A DNA stretch of 64,000 nucleotides from Terriglobia bacterium (GTDB taxonomy: Bacteria > Acidobacteriota > Terriglobia > Terriglobales > Acidobacteriaceae): positions 1 through 64,000 of the forward strand of contig JAIQFC010000003.1 of assembly GCA_020073465.1 (NCBI GenBank). The letters run 5' to 3'. The notes below the pieces were generated by a model. The model saw only the letters and a program-made list of their open reading frames with translations, did no database searches and had not been told where the DNA came from. Shown piece after piece: positions 21,355-34,152 of this stretch (its first letter is position 1; each line of letters starts with the position of its first letter). Position numbers and translations under genes: made by a program.

Positions 21355-22131
21355 ATGTGTCTCCGCTGTTTTCGGGTCTCCTTCGTGTTTCTTGTGACTG
21401 TAATTACAACGGTCGCGCTCCAGGCGCAGACACAGCCTTCGTCATCCTCATCCAAATCCCACCCTGCGCAAACTGCGCGAAGGATGGCGCAACCAGATTC
21501 TCTCCTTGACGCCGGTGTGGTGAGTGACGGCGTGTACCGGAATAAGACCTTGGGGCTCTCCTGCAAGATTCCTGTGGGGTGGGTGCTGCGGACCGAGGAG
21601 ATGAATGCGCGGGAGGACGAGGGAGACTCCGAGAGAGCGAATCCAGAGGCGGGCACGCAGAGTGGGCCTACGAGCGGGAAAGAGTCAGAACCACCAAGGA
21701 CACGAAGGGACACGAAGGACAACCAGGGCTCCACTCCACCAAGTGGGCGCGTGCTGCTGGCGGCGTTTTCACGGCCGCCGGAGGCTACCGGCGAGGACGT
21801 GAATTCGTCGATTCTGATTGCGGCGGAGAGTGTGAGCGCGTATCCGGGGCTGAAGGAGGCGGCGCAGTATTTCGGGCCGGTGAGCGAAGTGGCGAAGGCA
21901 CAGGGGTTCAAGGTGGTCGAGGAGCCGTACGAATTTCCGCTAGGGACGAAGAAGCTGGTGCGAGGTGACTTTCAGAAGGATGTGGGGACACGCGTGATGC
22001 GCCAGTCGACTCTCGTGATGCTCGTACACGGTTACGCGATCTCAGTCACGTTCATTGGGGGGACGGAAGAGGAAGTGGAGGGGTTGATTGGGGGGCTGAG
22101 CTTTGGGGCGGGCGAGGGATCGAGGAAGTAA
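21355..22131 (+). CDS. Exported hypothetical protein carrying an in-frame dispersed repeat
   Basis: 258 residues. The N-terminus FRVSFVFLVTVITTVALQAQ is a signal peptide. The middle begins GVYRNKTLGLSCKIPVGWVL, resembling small beta proteins that bind the outer face of membranes, and the C-terminus has TLVMLVHGYAISVTFIGGTE. Between them, residues ~112-123 (EPPRTRRDTKDNQG) are encoded by ACCACCAAGGACACGAAGGG and CACGAAGGACAACC (21690-21723), a well-known dispersed bacterial repeat. I cannot assign a function. Confidence 0.75.
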   Translation: MCLRCFRVSFVFLVTVITTVALQAQTQPSSSSSKSHPAQTARRMAQPDSLLDAGVVSDGVYRNKTLGLSCKIPVGWVLRTEEMNAREDEGDSERANPEAGTQSGPTSGKESEPPRTRRDTKDNQGSTPPSGRVLLAAFSRPPEATGEDVNSSILIAAESVSAYPGLKEAAQYFGPVSEVAKAQGFKVVEEPYEFPLGTKKLVRGDFQKDVGTRVMRQSTLVMLVHGYAISVTFIGGTEEEVEGLIGGLSFGAGEGSRK

Positions 22132-22164
22132 TGGAGCTACCCTTTAAAGCCGGTGGTTGTGTAC

Positions 22165-22235
22165 GCGGGCACGGGGTCCTTCGACTGCGAAATGCTTCGC
22201 GCTCTCCGCGCGAAACATTTCTTCGCTCAGGATGA
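22165..22235. repeat. Repeat A interrupted by a second hairpin
   Basis: GGGGTCCTTCGACTGC, then GAAATGCTTCGCGCTCTCC and GCGCGAAACATTTC, then TTCGCTCAGGATGACAGG. The inserted piece (GAAATG.../...CATTTC) is itself an inverted repeat, so the element is a hairpin within a hairpin. Confidence 0.7.
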
Positions 22236-22254
22236 CAGGTGGTTGGGATTGTGA

Positions 22255-22722
22255 TCAGTCGAGGGGGTCGGGGTGGAGGCTTAGATCTTTTTCGCCAGCG
22301 GCTTTTTTGGCAGCGTATTTCTTCATCCAGGCTTCCCAGCTTTTGCCGGCGGCGGTGTCGCGTCCGGTGAAGGCTAGGGCGGCGATGTCGGCGTAGGAGA
22401 TCGCAACTTTTTCGTTCGAGTCTTTGGGGTAGAGGCGGACCACGGAGTCTTTTAACGTAGCGGCGGTGCGGCGGTCGAAGAGGTAGCCTTCGATCTTGGA
22501 TCCGTCTTTGCGGGTGATGGTGATGTCGCCGCGGTAGTCGAAGGCTTTTTCCAGGGCGGCGCGGATTTCGTCGTCGGTGGCGAGTTGTGGGATCCAGCCT
22601 TCCAGTTGTTCGCGGGCGGTGCCGGGGACGACCTCGAGAGCGTCGGGATTCGGGGCGTTGGCGTGGGGAGGCGTCGCGCTTGCAGAGGCGTGGTCGATGT
22701 GGCCGGCTTCTTTGCCTGTCAT
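22255..22722 (-). CDS. Conserved hypothetical protein with an LSm-like small beta segment
   Basis: 155 residues. The first 30 residues are Ala/Pro/His-rich, then a helical part (DDEIRAALEKAFDYRGD) leads into DITITRKDGSKIEGYLFDRR and VRLYPKDSNEKVAISYADIA, a pattern of short strands seen in LSm-like/DUF proteins. A C-terminal helix (KSWEAWMKKYAAKKAAGEK) ends it. No signal peptide. Upstream of hpnH on the same strand with one gene between; a link to hopanoid synthesis is only positional. Confidence 0.7.
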   Translation of the reverse strand: MTGKEAGHIDHASASATPPHANAPNPDALEVVPGTAREQLEGWIPQLATDDEIRAALEKAFDYRGDITITRKDGSKIEGYLFDRRTAATLKDSVVRLYPKDSNEKVAISYADIAALAFTGRDTAAGKSWEAWMKKYAAKKAAGEKDLSLHPDPLD

Positions 22723-22765
22723 GTTTTCTTACTCCGAAGGACTAGCCACAGAGGGCAGAGTCTTC

Positions 22766-23278
22766 CTATTTCTTCTTTTGTTTAGCCTCAGCATCGATGC
22801 GCTTATGTTCATCTTTGAGTCCGGTTAGAAAGGCCGTCTTCAACGTGTCGACCGACGCGCAGATCTTATCTTTTGTTTCGCCTTTTGATGTCGAGCTAAG
22901 GCTTACCTTCTTAGCGACGAAATCAAAGCGCAAATTACTCACGAGACAAATCGGTGAGCTGTCCACCGCAATCATCTCTTTGTCGTCCCAGCGGAGAACG
23001 TCAAAACTATCGAGGCTTACCCACGCCTGTGCACCCATAGAGTAGGCCCTGGCGACCTCGCAGAAACCGAAACTTTTGTAGCAGTGGATTTGGGTCGAGT
23101 TAGTCCCCACATCCTTGCCAGCATCCGACCATTTGCCTAGTGCGAAAGCGTAACGAGTCTCCAGCCTTTGTGAACCAACCACCACGTCACTCACGTCAAG
23201 AATTTCTGGCTCCTGAGCTGCGGCCGGAACTGCTGCTAGTAACATCATGAAGGTTAGCATTGCTGGTGTGGTCTTCAT
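22766..23278 (-). CDS. Exported hypothetical protein
   Basis: 170 residues from the ATG at 23278, which has GGAGG five bases before it; that site decides the start, as the frame is open to 23575. Signal peptide LTFMMLLAAVPAAAQ. Four cysteines in the mature part (HCYKSFGFC, SPICLV, DKICAS) could form two disulfides. No family recognised; it lies 44 bp downstream of hpnH. Confidence 0.7.
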   Translation of the reverse strand: MKTTPAMLTFMMLLAAVPAAAQEPEILDVSDVVVGSQRLETRYAFALGKWSDAGKDVGTNSTQIHCYKSFGFCEVARAYSMGAQAWVSLDSFDVLRWDDKEMIAVDSSPICLVSNLRFDFVAKKVSLSSTSKGETKDKICASVDTLKTAFLTGLKDEHKRIDAEAKQKKK

Positions 23279-23322
23279 CGCGCCTCCGGTATGGAAGGTA
23301 TGAAAGTTTCTTGGGTTCGGAA

Positions 23323-24441
23323 CTAGGCCCGGGTTTCTTGCAGAGATTCTGACGTTGCTGCGATTTGCACTAGAGGGTGCACTGGGGCTGTGGGCTCGTC
23401 CAGCAGACGGAGCGCTTCTTCGTCGCGATAACTTGTGAACAGCGTGGCTTTCACTGTGGCCAGGAATCCGCCGAGCGAATTGAATGTCGCGTGCACGGCG
23501 GAGGCTTCGTACCCGCTGTGGACCATGCAATTGGCGCAGGCGGGGTTGCCGGATTCGGTGCCGTAGTTCTGCCACTCCGTCGTCGTCAGCAACTCGTTGA
23601 AAGTCTCAGCGTAACCGTCCTGCAATAAGTAGCAGGGCTTTTGCCATCCGAAAACGTTGTAGGTGGGCATGCCCCAGGGCGTACAGGGGTACGTGCGTTT
23701 GCCCATCAGGAATTCTAAAAAGAGCGGCGACAGATTGAACTGCCAGTTCTTCTTGCGGTTCGACAGGATCGCGCGAAACATGCGGCGCGTGCGGGCGCGG
23801 CCGAGGAAATGTTTCTGGTCCGGCGCCTTGTCGTAGGAGTAGCCGGGCGAGAGCATCATGCCTTCGACGCCCAGGTCCATCATTTCGTCGAAGAAAGCGC
23901 GGACGGATTTTGGATTGGCGCCATCGAACAGCGTGGTGTTGGTGGTGACGCGGAAGCCGCGTTTGAGGGCCTCTTTCACGGCATCGACGGCGATGTCGTA
24001 TCCGCCTTCACGGCAGACGGCGAGGTCGTGCTCTTCACGCTGTCCGTCGAGGTGCACGCTGAAAGTCAGGTACTTGCTGGGCTTGAAGAGGTGAATCTTT
24101 TCCTTCAGCAGCAGGGCGTTGGTGCAGAGATAGATGTATTTCTTGCGGGCGACCAGGCCTTCGATGATTTCGCCGATCTGCGGGTGCATGAGCGGCTCAC
24201 CGCCGGGGATCGAGACCATGGGGGCGCCGCATTCGTCGACGGCGCGGAAACAGTCCTCGGGGCTGAGGTCCTTCTTCAGGATGTGGGCGGGGTACTGGAT
24301 CTTGCCGCATCCGGCGCAGGCCAGGTTGCAGCGGAACAGGGGCTCGAGCATGAGCACGAGCGGGTACTGCTTGCGTCCGGCCATCTTCTGGCGGAGGACG
24401 TAAGACGTGACCGTCCACATTTGAGATACGGGTACTGGCAT
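23323..24441 (-). CDS. hpnH: HpnH-type radical SAM adenosylhopane synthase
   Basis: 372 residues. The radical SAM cluster motif CNLACAGC (C38, C42, C45) is preceded by [12 protein letters not shown] and followed by [20 protein letters not shown], with a later [20 protein letters not shown] and a C-terminal cysteine cluster ([18 protein letters not shown]). HpnH adds a 5'-deoxyadenosyl group to diploptene, the first step to C35 bacteriohopanepolyols. No other hopanoid gene is in the window. High confidence in the family. Confidence 0.93.
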   Translation of the reverse strand: MPVPVSQMWTVTSYVLRQKMAGRKQYPLVLMLEPLFRCNLACAGCGKIQYPAHILKKDLSPEDCFRAVDECGAPMVSIPGGEPLMHPQIGEIIEGLVARKKYIYLCTNALLLKEKIHLFKPSKYLTFSVHLDGQREEHDLAVCREGGYDIAVDAVKEALKRGFRVTTNTTLFDGANPKSVRAFFDEMMDLGVEGMMLSPGYSYDKAPDQKHFLGRARTRRMFRAILSNRKKNWQFNLSPLFLEFLMGKRTYPCTPWGMPTYNVFGWQKPCYLLQDGYAETFNELLTTTEWQNYGTESGNPACANCMVHSGYEASAVHATFNSLGGFLATVKATLFTSYRDEEALRLLDEPTAPVHPLVQIAATSESLQETRA

Positions 24442-24494
24442 GTCTGGGCGGAACCCCGGTACTTGCTATTTTAGCAGGGCACAGGCCGGGGTGC

Positions 24495-26045
24495 TTACTG
24501 GAGGAACTCGGCTAGTACCCCGAGGGCATGAAGGTATGGGCTGGAGGAGTTCTTGAGGGGGGCGAGAGCCGCAGTCGGAATTTGCTGCTTGCTGTCCTTT
24601 CTGGAGAACCTGAGAAACCTTGAGACTTCGAAGTACCACTCTGCGGGCTTGTCCCACTGCAGGGAGCTCTCGGCAAAGGTATTCATCCAGGTTGCGACAA
24701 CTCGATCATACAAAGGGCTCGGCGGAAGGTACTCCAGGATTTCGTAGAGCAACATGCATCGCTGGTGGTAGTAGTCTGCAGGCTCAGATTCGTCGGTCGG
24801 TCGCCAATCGTCCAGGTCGTTCAGCAAGTGACGTACCCGGTCTTGCCATTCCGGGGTCTTGCGATTGGCGTCAGTGTAGCGTCCCCAGCGGTCGTCGAAA
24901 TTGAGGTGCTTCGCGTCCACGAGCAGTTCTTCCGTCTGCGGGGTCACCCAGAACTCCCCTTCTTCGGGGTGAGGTTCGAGTGGGGGAGCAGAAGTTGGTA
25001 TGTTGAGAGCTTCGATTCCCTGATCCAACGCAGCTGAACTGCGATTGAAAGATTCGTAGAGGATTACCAGCTGCTTGAGATCCTTTGGTCCATTGCCGAC
25101 GCAATGAGGTCCATTCAAACTGCGGTCGAGGTAGTCGTGGAAGGCATGTGTTAGTGCGTTCGAAGAGACTCCTTTCTTACTCGCTAACTGCAGCAGTTGC
25201 ACCTTCGCCTTGACCGCCGGATAGTCTCCATCGGAGTAGAAGGAATTATTGTCAACTGGGAAATTTTCCACTGCTGAAGCCACGGTGCTCAGAAGCGATG
25301 ACAGATCGGTTGTCGAGAGATCTGCGTCTTCGAGAATTTTGGCCAGAGGAGGCAATTGCACGGGGGAAATCGTCGCGCCCGCAACCTCCTGCAATTGCAG
25401 GAATACGAGAGCCTCGGTATCGTTGCGCGACTTCTGCGCCTTCAGGAGGGGCGTAATTTTTCGCAAGGCATCGTAGTAGATGGAAACATCGGACACAAAC
25501 GCATTCGCACAACTCACCGCAGGGGGATGTGGAGGCGTCATGCGCTGGAAGAGTTGAATCGCCTTCCCGGCATCAAGCGGCACCATGCCCAGAACGGCTC
25601 GGGATTGCAATGACAGGCGGTCCATCTGCAAGGAAAATGCGTTTGCCATGTAATTGGTACGGCTGTCCGTGAGAGTTCCAATTCGTAATGCACGTTTGTA
25701 TGCGGTTGCTGGCTCAACGCTTTCAGCCTGGTCAAAGGCGCGCTGCAATAAATCTTTGGCTAGAGTCGGGCATGGCGACGCAACTTTGGCTGCGATGCGA
25801 ATCATCGCGTCGGCGGCGAGTGGAGGCTGCAACATGTAAGTGGCGTCCACAACATCCCGCAGACGATGCGCGGAGATGCCGGGCAACGCACAGGGTTTGC
25901 GCACAGCAGGAGTATTCTGCGACTTGATTTGCACGGGGACGGGACCGCTGGACGGGGATTGGGTCGCAATCCCCTGAGCGCCGATTCTTGTAGCACCTAC
26001 AAGTACCACGAGGGCCAAGAACTCGGCTGGATGAGAGCGGATCAA
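24495..26045 (-). CDS. Exported hypothetical protein, helical-repeat type
   Basis: 516 residues from a TTG at 26045: GGGGGAGGA six bases before it makes this the best start, although the frame is open to 26189. A hydrophobic segment FLALVVLVGATRIGAQG follows as a signal peptide. The mature protein is mostly helical with TPR-like stretches (DAMIRIAAKVASPCPTLAKD, LLQRAFDQAESVEPATAYKR) and a C-terminal SSPYLHALGVLAEFLQ. I recognise no named family. It is a single gene, 53 bp from hpnH and back-to-back with gyrB. Confidence 0.75.
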   Translation of the reverse strand: MIRSHPAEFLALVVLVGATRIGAQGIATQSPSSGPVPVQIKSQNTPAVRKPCALPGISAHRLRDVVDATYMLQPPLAADAMIRIAAKVASPCPTLAKDLLQRAFDQAESVEPATAYKRALRIGTLTDSRTNYMANAFSLQMDRLSLQSRAVLGMVPLDAGKAIQLFQRMTPPHPPAVSCANAFVSDVSIYYDALRKITPLLKAQKSRNDTEALVFLQLQEVAGATISPVQLPPLAKILEDADLSTTDLSSLLSTVASAVENFPVDNNSFYSDGDYPAVKAKVQLLQLASKKGVSSNALTHAFHDYLDRSLNGPHCVGNGPKDLKQLVILYESFNRSSAALDQGIEALNIPTSAPPLEPHPEEGEFWVTPQTEELLVDAKHLNFDDRWGRYTDANRKTPEWQDRVRHLLNDLDDWRPTDESEPADYYHQRCMLLYEILEYLPPSPLYDRVVATWMNTFAESSLQWDKPAEWYFEVSRFLRFSRKDSKQQIPTAALAPLKNSSSPYLHALGVLAEFLQ

Positions 26046-29006
<2,961 letters not shown>

Positions 29007-29061
29007 AACACCTTTGCCACGGATCTTCGCGGATCACACGGGTAAACCTCTTTGACTTTGA

Positions 29062-29087
29062 GTGCGGCCTTGCGGCCGCCTTTCTTA
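29062..29087 (+). terminator. Rho-independent terminator of gyrB
   Basis: GCGGCC-TTGC-GGCCGC stem (29064-29079) followed by CTTTCTT, 56 bp after the gyrB stop. Confidence 0.75.
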
Positions 29088-29104
29088 TCTGGCGCAAACC
29101 CATT

Positions 29105-29217
29105 TTGTCATCCTGAGCATAGCGAAGGAACCGTGCAACTTGCGTGCGGTGAGGCGCTGCCGGCGAAGTTGCAGAGGTCCTTCGGCCCGCAAAGGAAGCG
29201 GACCTCAGGATGACAAT
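29105..29217. repeat. Large inverted composite of repeat A
   Basis: TTGTCATCCTGAGCATAGCG plus AAGGA at the left (inverted A) and GGTCCTTCGG...CCTCAGGATGACAA at the right face each other, with GCAACTTGCG and GCGAAGTTGC as an inner inverted pair. The whole could fold into a ~110-base stem-loop, like paired REP/BIME units or a MITE. Confidence 0.7.
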
Positions 29218-29271
29218 GGAGGTTAGAGAGAGAAATTGGGGGCCGAGACTGCGAGTAGAATGGCGGGCACC

Positions 29272-30603
29272 ATGATTCGATCTTTACTCTTGGCGCATGC
29301 ATCACTCGTCCTCTTCCTTGCCACATTCGCTGCGGGCGCTGATTCTTCTGCCCCCACGCCTCCCATGGGTTGGAACAGCTGGGATTCTTACGGCACGACC
29401 GTCCGCGAGGAACAGGTCAAGGCAAATGCGGACTGGATGGCGCTGCATCTGGCGAAGTACGGGTGGACGTACATCGTGGTAGACATTCAGTGGTACGAGC
29501 CGAATGCGCAGGGTCACGACTATAAGCCAGGGGTTCCGCTGACCATGGACGAATACGGACGGCTTCTGCCGGCGGTCAACCGGTTCCCTTCTGCGGCCAA
29601 CGGCGTGGGGTTCAAGGCGTTGGCGGACTATGTCCACAGCAAGGGGCTGAAGTTTGGGATCCATATCATGCGGGGGATTCCGCGACAGGCAGCGGAGAAG
29701 AATCTTTCAATCAAGGGGACGAATTACCACGCGGCCGACATCGCCGAGAAAGACAATGCATGCCGGTGGAATCCCGACATGTGGGGCGTGGATACGACGA
29801 AGCCAGGGGCTCAGGCTTACTACGATTCGATTGCCGAGTTGTATGCGTCGTGGGGCGTGGACTTCATCAAAGCGGACGACATGGGGAGTCATTTGTATCA
29901 GCCGGCCGAGATGAGGGCGCTGAGCCTGGCGATTCGGAAGACGGGCCGGGCGATGGTGCTGAGCATCTCGCCGGGGCCGGCGCCGGTTTCTGAGGCGGAG
30001 TTCTTTGAGAAGTATACGCACATGTGGCGCATCTCGGAGGATTTCTGGGACGACTGGAAGCTGCTCCGGCAGCAGTTCGATTTCACCCGTGACTGGGCCG
30101 AGTATGTGGGCAAGAACGGAACGTGGCCGGACGCGGACATGCTGCCGCTGGGCAAATTAAGGGTGACGGATAAGGAAGGCAAGGGGTCGCCGACAAGATT
30201 CACTGCGGATGAACAGCAGACGCTGATGACGTTGTGGTGCATCTTTCGGTCACCGCTGATTTTTGGGGGCGATCTGCCGAGTAATGATGCGGCGACGACT
30301 GCGCTCATCACGAACGAAGAAGTTCTTGCAGTGAACCAGCACAGCAGGGGTGGGCACCAGGTGCTGGAGCGGGGAAGCATCCGGGCGTGGGTAGCGGAGG
30401 GAGCTAAGACCGGCGAGAAGTTGGTTGCGGTCTTCAACCTGGGGGAGGCGGCCGAGGACATCAGTCTGAACTGGCGCGATGTGGGAATTGAGGGGCAGAC
30501 TGCCGAAGTCCGCGATCTATGGCTGCGACGGTCGCTTGGCCATGCGGACGGAATTCATACCCGCCTGCCGCCACACGCCAGCGTTTTGTACCGCGTAGAT
30601 TGA
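29272..30603 (+). CDS. Exported glycoside hydrolase family 27 (alpha-galactosidase-like)
   Basis: 443 residues from the ATG at 29272, chosen because a signal peptide (LLLAHASLVLFLATFAAGAD) follows; an ATG at 29260 is possible. PPMGWNSWDSYG is the GH27 opening motif; the nucleophile lies in DFIKADDMG and the acid/base in RISEDFWDDW. A C-terminal beta domain ends the protein. Members hydrolyse terminal alpha-galactosides in plant or microbial polysaccharides; the loop around IMRGIPRQAAEKNLSI suggests the substrate may differ. No partner genes nearby. Confidence 0.88.
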   Translation: MIRSLLLAHASLVLFLATFAAGADSSAPTPPMGWNSWDSYGTTVREEQVKANADWMALHLAKYGWTYIVVDIQWYEPNAQGHDYKPGVPLTMDEYGRLLPAVNRFPSAANGVGFKALADYVHSKGLKFGIHIMRGIPRQAAEKNLSIKGTNYHAADIAEKDNACRWNPDMWGVDTTKPGAQAYYDSIAELYASWGVDFIKADDMGSHLYQPAEMRALSLAIRKTGRAMVLSISPGPAPVSEAEFFEKYTHMWRISEDFWDDWKLLRQQFDFTRDWAEYVGKNGTWPDADMLPLGKLRVTDKEGKGSPTRFTADEQQTLMTLWCIFRSPLIFGGDLPSNDAATTALITNEEVLAVNQHSRGGHQVLERGSIRAWVAEGAKTGEKLVAVFNLGEAAEDISLNWRDVGIEGQTAEVRDLWLRRSLGHADGIHTRLPPHASVLYRVD

Positions 30604-30635
30604 GCCTCAGCCCAACTACCGGGCTGTGCCCGGCT

Positions 30636-30662
30636 GGACAGCCGGGGGCGGCTGTCCCCACA
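30636..30662. repeat. Dispersed repeat C (GGACAGCCGGGGGCGGCTGTCC)
   Basis: The copy here is followed by CCACACAAG. The family also occurs at 3561-3592 (in parB), 13366-13391, 37799-37825 (in gyrA) and 52167-52192. A CCGCAGATTTGCGCAGATTT repeat follows at 30702-30722. Confidence 0.75.
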
Positions 30663-30721
30663 CAAGTCATTGGAGGTGCCTGAGCCGCAGATTGCGCTGG
30701 GGGCCGCAGATTTGCGCAGAT

Positions 30722-31165
30722 TTACTTCTTCAATGCAGTCTGCTGGCTGGAGACGCACTGCCATTTTCCATCGGGCATCTTGACCCAGGCGTCGGTCCAG
30801 CGCTCATGGCGGTCGACTTTGGTGCCGTCGCCATCCACTCCTTTTCCAACCCAGGCTCCGGTGGCAATGGCGGTATCGCCATAGACGGTGACTTTCACGT
30901 CACTGATTTCGTTGTGCTCCCACTTACCGCCCTTCAGGTTCGACAGTAATTGAGCCTTGCCCGACACGCTGCCATCGACATCAGTGTTGACGAAGGTGTC
31001 TGCCAGCATGGGAGCGATTTTGGCGGCGTCCCCGGCTTTCTGAGCAGCGGCCCATTCGTACTCTAGGCGGGTGATGCTAGCCGCGACATCGGTTTGCGCT
31101 AACAGCGAGAGCGGAGCGATGGTGCAGATCAGTGCGAACAACGCCAGCGTGGTGGTTCTTTTCAT
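30722..31165 (-). CDS. Exported NTF2-like (SnoaL/DUF4440) protein
   Basis: 147 residues with a signal peptide (LALFALICTIAPLSLLAQ). The pattern LEYEWAAAQKAGDAAKIAPM, LADTFVNTDVDG, VYGDTAIATGAWVGKG, WTDAWVKMPDGKWQCVSSQQ is a cone-shaped NTF2-like fold of the DUF4440 kind. Such proteins bind small ligands or act as isomerases; no catalytic residue can be assigned. Confidence 0.85.
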   Translation of the reverse strand: MKRTTTLALFALICTIAPLSLLAQTDVAASITRLEYEWAAAQKAGDAAKIAPMLADTFVNTDVDGSVSGKAQLLSNLKGGKWEHNEISDVKVTVYGDTAIATGAWVGKGVDGDGTKVDRHERWTDAWVKMPDGKWQCVSSQQTALKK

Positions 31166-31236
31166 GGAGCACCCTTCCCTTGGGTTGAAGTTGGCAGCAC
31201 TCTAAGATGCGAATCCGAGAACGCATTCGTGCGATC

Positions 31237-33894
31237 TCACTTGAGTCCTTCGACCAGGTACAAATCGGCGAGCATGCGGTGATAGCCGAACACGCAAGTC
31301 TTGGCGTCGGGGGTCATGTAGATGGGACCGATATTCTCGACACCGGCAGGATCGGAGGGCATGAGTTCCTTCCAGAGAGTTCGTTGCCCGGTCTGCACGT
31401 CGAGGCGATACACGCGGGCAGGCAGCTCGCCGGGCTGGTAGATGTAGAGCGAACGGCCGTCGCCGCTCCATGTAATCGGTTGCTCTCCCTGATTGAAACC
31501 GGAAATGGGGCGCGGGTCGCCCCCGGCGACGGGATACAGATATCCCTTCTGGTCGGGACCGATGGCGGCAATCTGCTGCGAGTCTGGAGAGATGGCGAAC
31601 GCGGTGCCGTTCACGCCCTCGTGGGAGATGACCTGGCTCTTGCTGGTTGCGAGGTCGTAGACATAAAAGCGGACACCCTTGCCGGGCTCATCGGCGGAAA
31701 ACAGAATGCGCTTGCCATCGGGGAACCAGTGGGCCCAACTGTGGTTGATGTTGTCGTTGGTGAGATCTCTGGGCTCGCCGGAACGGGTGGGCAAGAGTCT
31801 GAACTGGGACGGTGACTCCTGGGTCTGGGCAATCGCCCATTTCCCGTCCGGCGACAAGGCCACGGCGCCGCCTTCGCCGAGCAGGACAGCGGGCGAGCCA
31901 TCCGTCTTGCGAATGTAGACGGCGTAGGTTAAGCCACCGGTCTTGGAGTACGCCAGGGCGCCGCCGCCTCCTTCTTCATCAAACAGCAAAGTCTTGCCGT
32001 CGGCTGAGAGGTCGGAGGGATAGGTGTAGTCGAGCCAGGAAAGTTCATGCTGCCTGGGATCGTTGGCAAAGACCCCGAGCAACTCACGTCGCCAGGTCGC
32101 GCGGACCAGCAGCACGCGTCCGTCCTTGGCGATGTCCAGCAGCATGAGAGCGCCGGGCAGACGGGCCACGATGCGCTGCTTGCCATCAAGCGACGTGGCG
32201 TACAGAGTACGATCCGTGCCCGACTTGCTGGCGGTAAACCAGATCTCTTTACCATCCGGAGCCCAGGCCAGACCCTGAATGGTGAACCACTGGCTGGAGA
32301 GCATCTTCTTATTGCCGGCGAGATCGACAATCGCGAGCGAACCGCTGTCGTCCCCCTGGAGCGGATGATCGGCAAAGGCGATGTAGTCTCCCTTCGGCGA
32401 GACGCGAGGATGGCCAATCCATCCGCCAGTCTGGTACAGCGGCTTTCCGACGGGAAGCTCCAGGCGGTTGCGGCCATCCATATCGCGGACCACGGCCAGG
32501 TTGCTGCCATCGGGAGCCCAGTCGGCCCACTGCACCTGCTCCAGCATTTCGCGCGGTGCCCCGCCGGAAAGGGGCGCGCGCGCCAGAGTTCCCATACTTA
32601 CCCATGCCCCGATGGCCTTGCTGTTGAGAAGGACTGCCATCTCGGAGCTGGGAGAAATCGACATCAACTGAGTGCGGCTGAGGCCCATGGAGCGGGACTC
32701 GGGGGCTTCAGGACGCGCGGTAAAAACGTCGACGGGATTTCCCTGCCAGGCCGCGCTGTAGAGGATGGTTTGTCCGTCAGGAGCAAAGCGTGCGGAGCGG
32801 ATGCTGCCGCGGCGGAAGGTGAGCTGGCGGTAGAGCGGAGGCTCCGCGGGCGGGGGCGTGAAGAACAGTTTGCCGGCCAACATGCCGACGCCCGCTGCCA
32901 GGAGCAAGCCCAATGCGACAAAGAGCGCGGCAGGAGACTTCTTGCGCGGCGCCGGTGCGGGTGTAGGAGCGGCTACGGTTGGTGATGACGCGGACGGCGC
33001 GGCTTCCGCGACGACAGACGTGCGGGAAGAATCGATCGAGCGTTTCAGGCGCTTCAGATCGGCGCGCATTTCCGCGGCAGTCTGGCAGCGCATGTCGCGA
33101 TCTTTGTCGAGCGCCTTGGTGATGATTTCTTCCAGCTTGGCGGGGATTTCCGGGGCCAGGCGGGTGGCCGCGGTGGGCTGGCGATTGAGTATGGCTTCGG
33201 TGATAACCGCGGAAGTCTCTCCGCGAAAGGGAAGAACGCCGGTGGCCATCTCGTAGAGCACGACGCCGAAGGAGAAAAGATCGGTGCGTCCGTCGAGCTC
33301 TTTGCCGCGCAATTGCTCAGGGGACATGTAGGCGACCGTACCGACGGCGGTGCCGGGACTGGTGAGGTCGAGGCTGGTGGCGTCAGCCATGGTTTGCGAG
33401 TCGCCGCTGGTTGGCCGGGCAGCGCGAGAAATCTTGGCCAAGCCGAAGTCGAGAATCTTGGCGTGGCCGCGGTCGGTGATGAAGATGTTCGCGGGCTTGA
33501 TGTCGCGGTGGACGATTCCCTTGCTGTGGGCGGCGTCGAGCGCGTCGGCAACTTCGATCGACAAAGTGAGCAGGCGATCGAGCTCCATCGGGCTGCCCTG
33601 AATCAGGTGCTTTAGAGTCTGGCCGCTCAGGCACTCCATCACGATGAACAGATGCCCTTCGTGCTGGCCGATTTCGTGGATGGTGCAGATGTTGGGATGG
33701 TTCAGCGACGAGGCCGCGCGGGCTTCGCGGCGGAAGCGCTCGAGAGCCTGCGGGTCCTGGGAAGAATCGTCAGGAAGAAATTTGAGCGCGACGAAGCGGC
33801 CGAGCAGCGTGTCTTCCGCCTTGTAAACGACACCCATGCCACCGCCGCCGAGCATTTCCGTGATGCGGTAGTGAGAGACGGTTTGGCCGATCAT
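31237..33894 (-). CDS. Membrane Ser/Thr protein kinase with TolB-like beta-propeller
   Basis: 885 residues from the ATG at 33894 (a GTG at 33936 is an alternative). Kinase domain with glycine loop LGGGGMG (15-21), K38, [10 protein letters not shown] (129-138) and DFGLAK (149-154), so catalytically complete. One membrane helix at about 320-341 ([17 protein letters not shown]), then an extracytoplasmic propeller with WD40/PD40-type repeats ([39 protein letters not shown]). A sensor kinase architecture frequent in acidobacteria; the ligand is unknown. Confidence 0.93.
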   Translation of the reverse strand: MIGQTVSHYRITEMLGGGGMGVVYKAEDTLLGRFVALKFLPDDSSQDPQALERFRREARAASSLNHPNICTIHEIGQHEGHLFIVMECLSGQTLKHLIQGSPMELDRLLTLSIEVADALDAAHSKGIVHRDIKPANIFITDRGHAKILDFGLAKISRAARPTSGDSQTMADATSLDLTSPGTAVGTVAYMSPEQLRGKELDGRTDLFSFGVVLYEMATGVLPFRGETSAVITEAILNRQPTAATRLAPEIPAKLEEIITKALDKDRDMRCQTAAEMRADLKRLKRSIDSSRTSVVAEAAPSASSPTVAAPTPAPAPRKKSPAALFVALGLLLAAGVGMLAGKLFFTPPPAEPPLYRQLTFRRGSIRSARFAPDGQTILYSAAWQGNPVDVFTARPEAPESRSMGLSRTQLMSISPSSEMAVLLNSKAIGAWVSMGTLARAPLSGGAPREMLEQVQWADWAPDGSNLAVVRDMDGRNRLELPVGKPLYQTGGWIGHPRVSPKGDYIAFADHPLQGDDSGSLAIVDLAGNKKMLSSQWFTIQGLAWAPDGKEIWFTASKSGTDRTLYATSLDGKQRIVARLPGALMLLDIAKDGRVLLVRATWRRELLGVFANDPRQHELSWLDYTYPSDLSADGKTLLFDEEGGGGALAYSKTGGLTYAVYIRKTDGSPAVLLGEGGAVALSPDGKWAIAQTQESPSQFRLLPTRSGEPRDLTNDNINHSWAHWFPDGKRILFSADEPGKGVRFYVYDLATSKSQVISHEGVNGTAFAISPDSQQIAAIGPDQKGYLYPVAGGDPRPISGFNQGEQPITWSGDGRSLYIYQPGELPARVYRLDVQTGQRTLWKELMPSDPAGVENIGPIYMTPDAKTCVFGYHRMLADLYLVEGLK

Positions 33895-34049
33895 GGTTGG
33901 ACGATCATCGACGAGTGCGCGCTGGCCCACGGTCAAAGGGGGGAACCGGGAGCCGAGTAATCTTAGGGGGAATTGCGGGGGGAGTCAATTACGGGGCGTT
34001 GGGGGATATTCCGGAAACAAGGCTGATCATGACGTGGCTTCTTGAGTTC

Positions 34050-34105
34050 TTGACAACACGATCTTTTCCTGTTAATGTTCCCACTATGGGATCAGTTAAC
34101 ATTAT
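34050..34105 (+). promoter_or_regulatory. Promoter and operator of the higB-higA operon
   Basis: TTGACA (34050-34055) and TAATGT (34073-34078) with a 17-bp spacer. The -10 lies in the left arm of an inverted repeat, TTAATGTT (34072-34079) and AACATTAT (34098-34105), 7 of 8 paired. Two direct ATGGGATC copies follow (34086-34093 and 34112-34119). A HigA-type antitoxin would be expected to bind here. Confidence 0.65.
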
Positions 34106-34152
34106 ACATCCATGGGATCGCTGTATGATGTGCGCTTTGTCGAAAGTCATAA

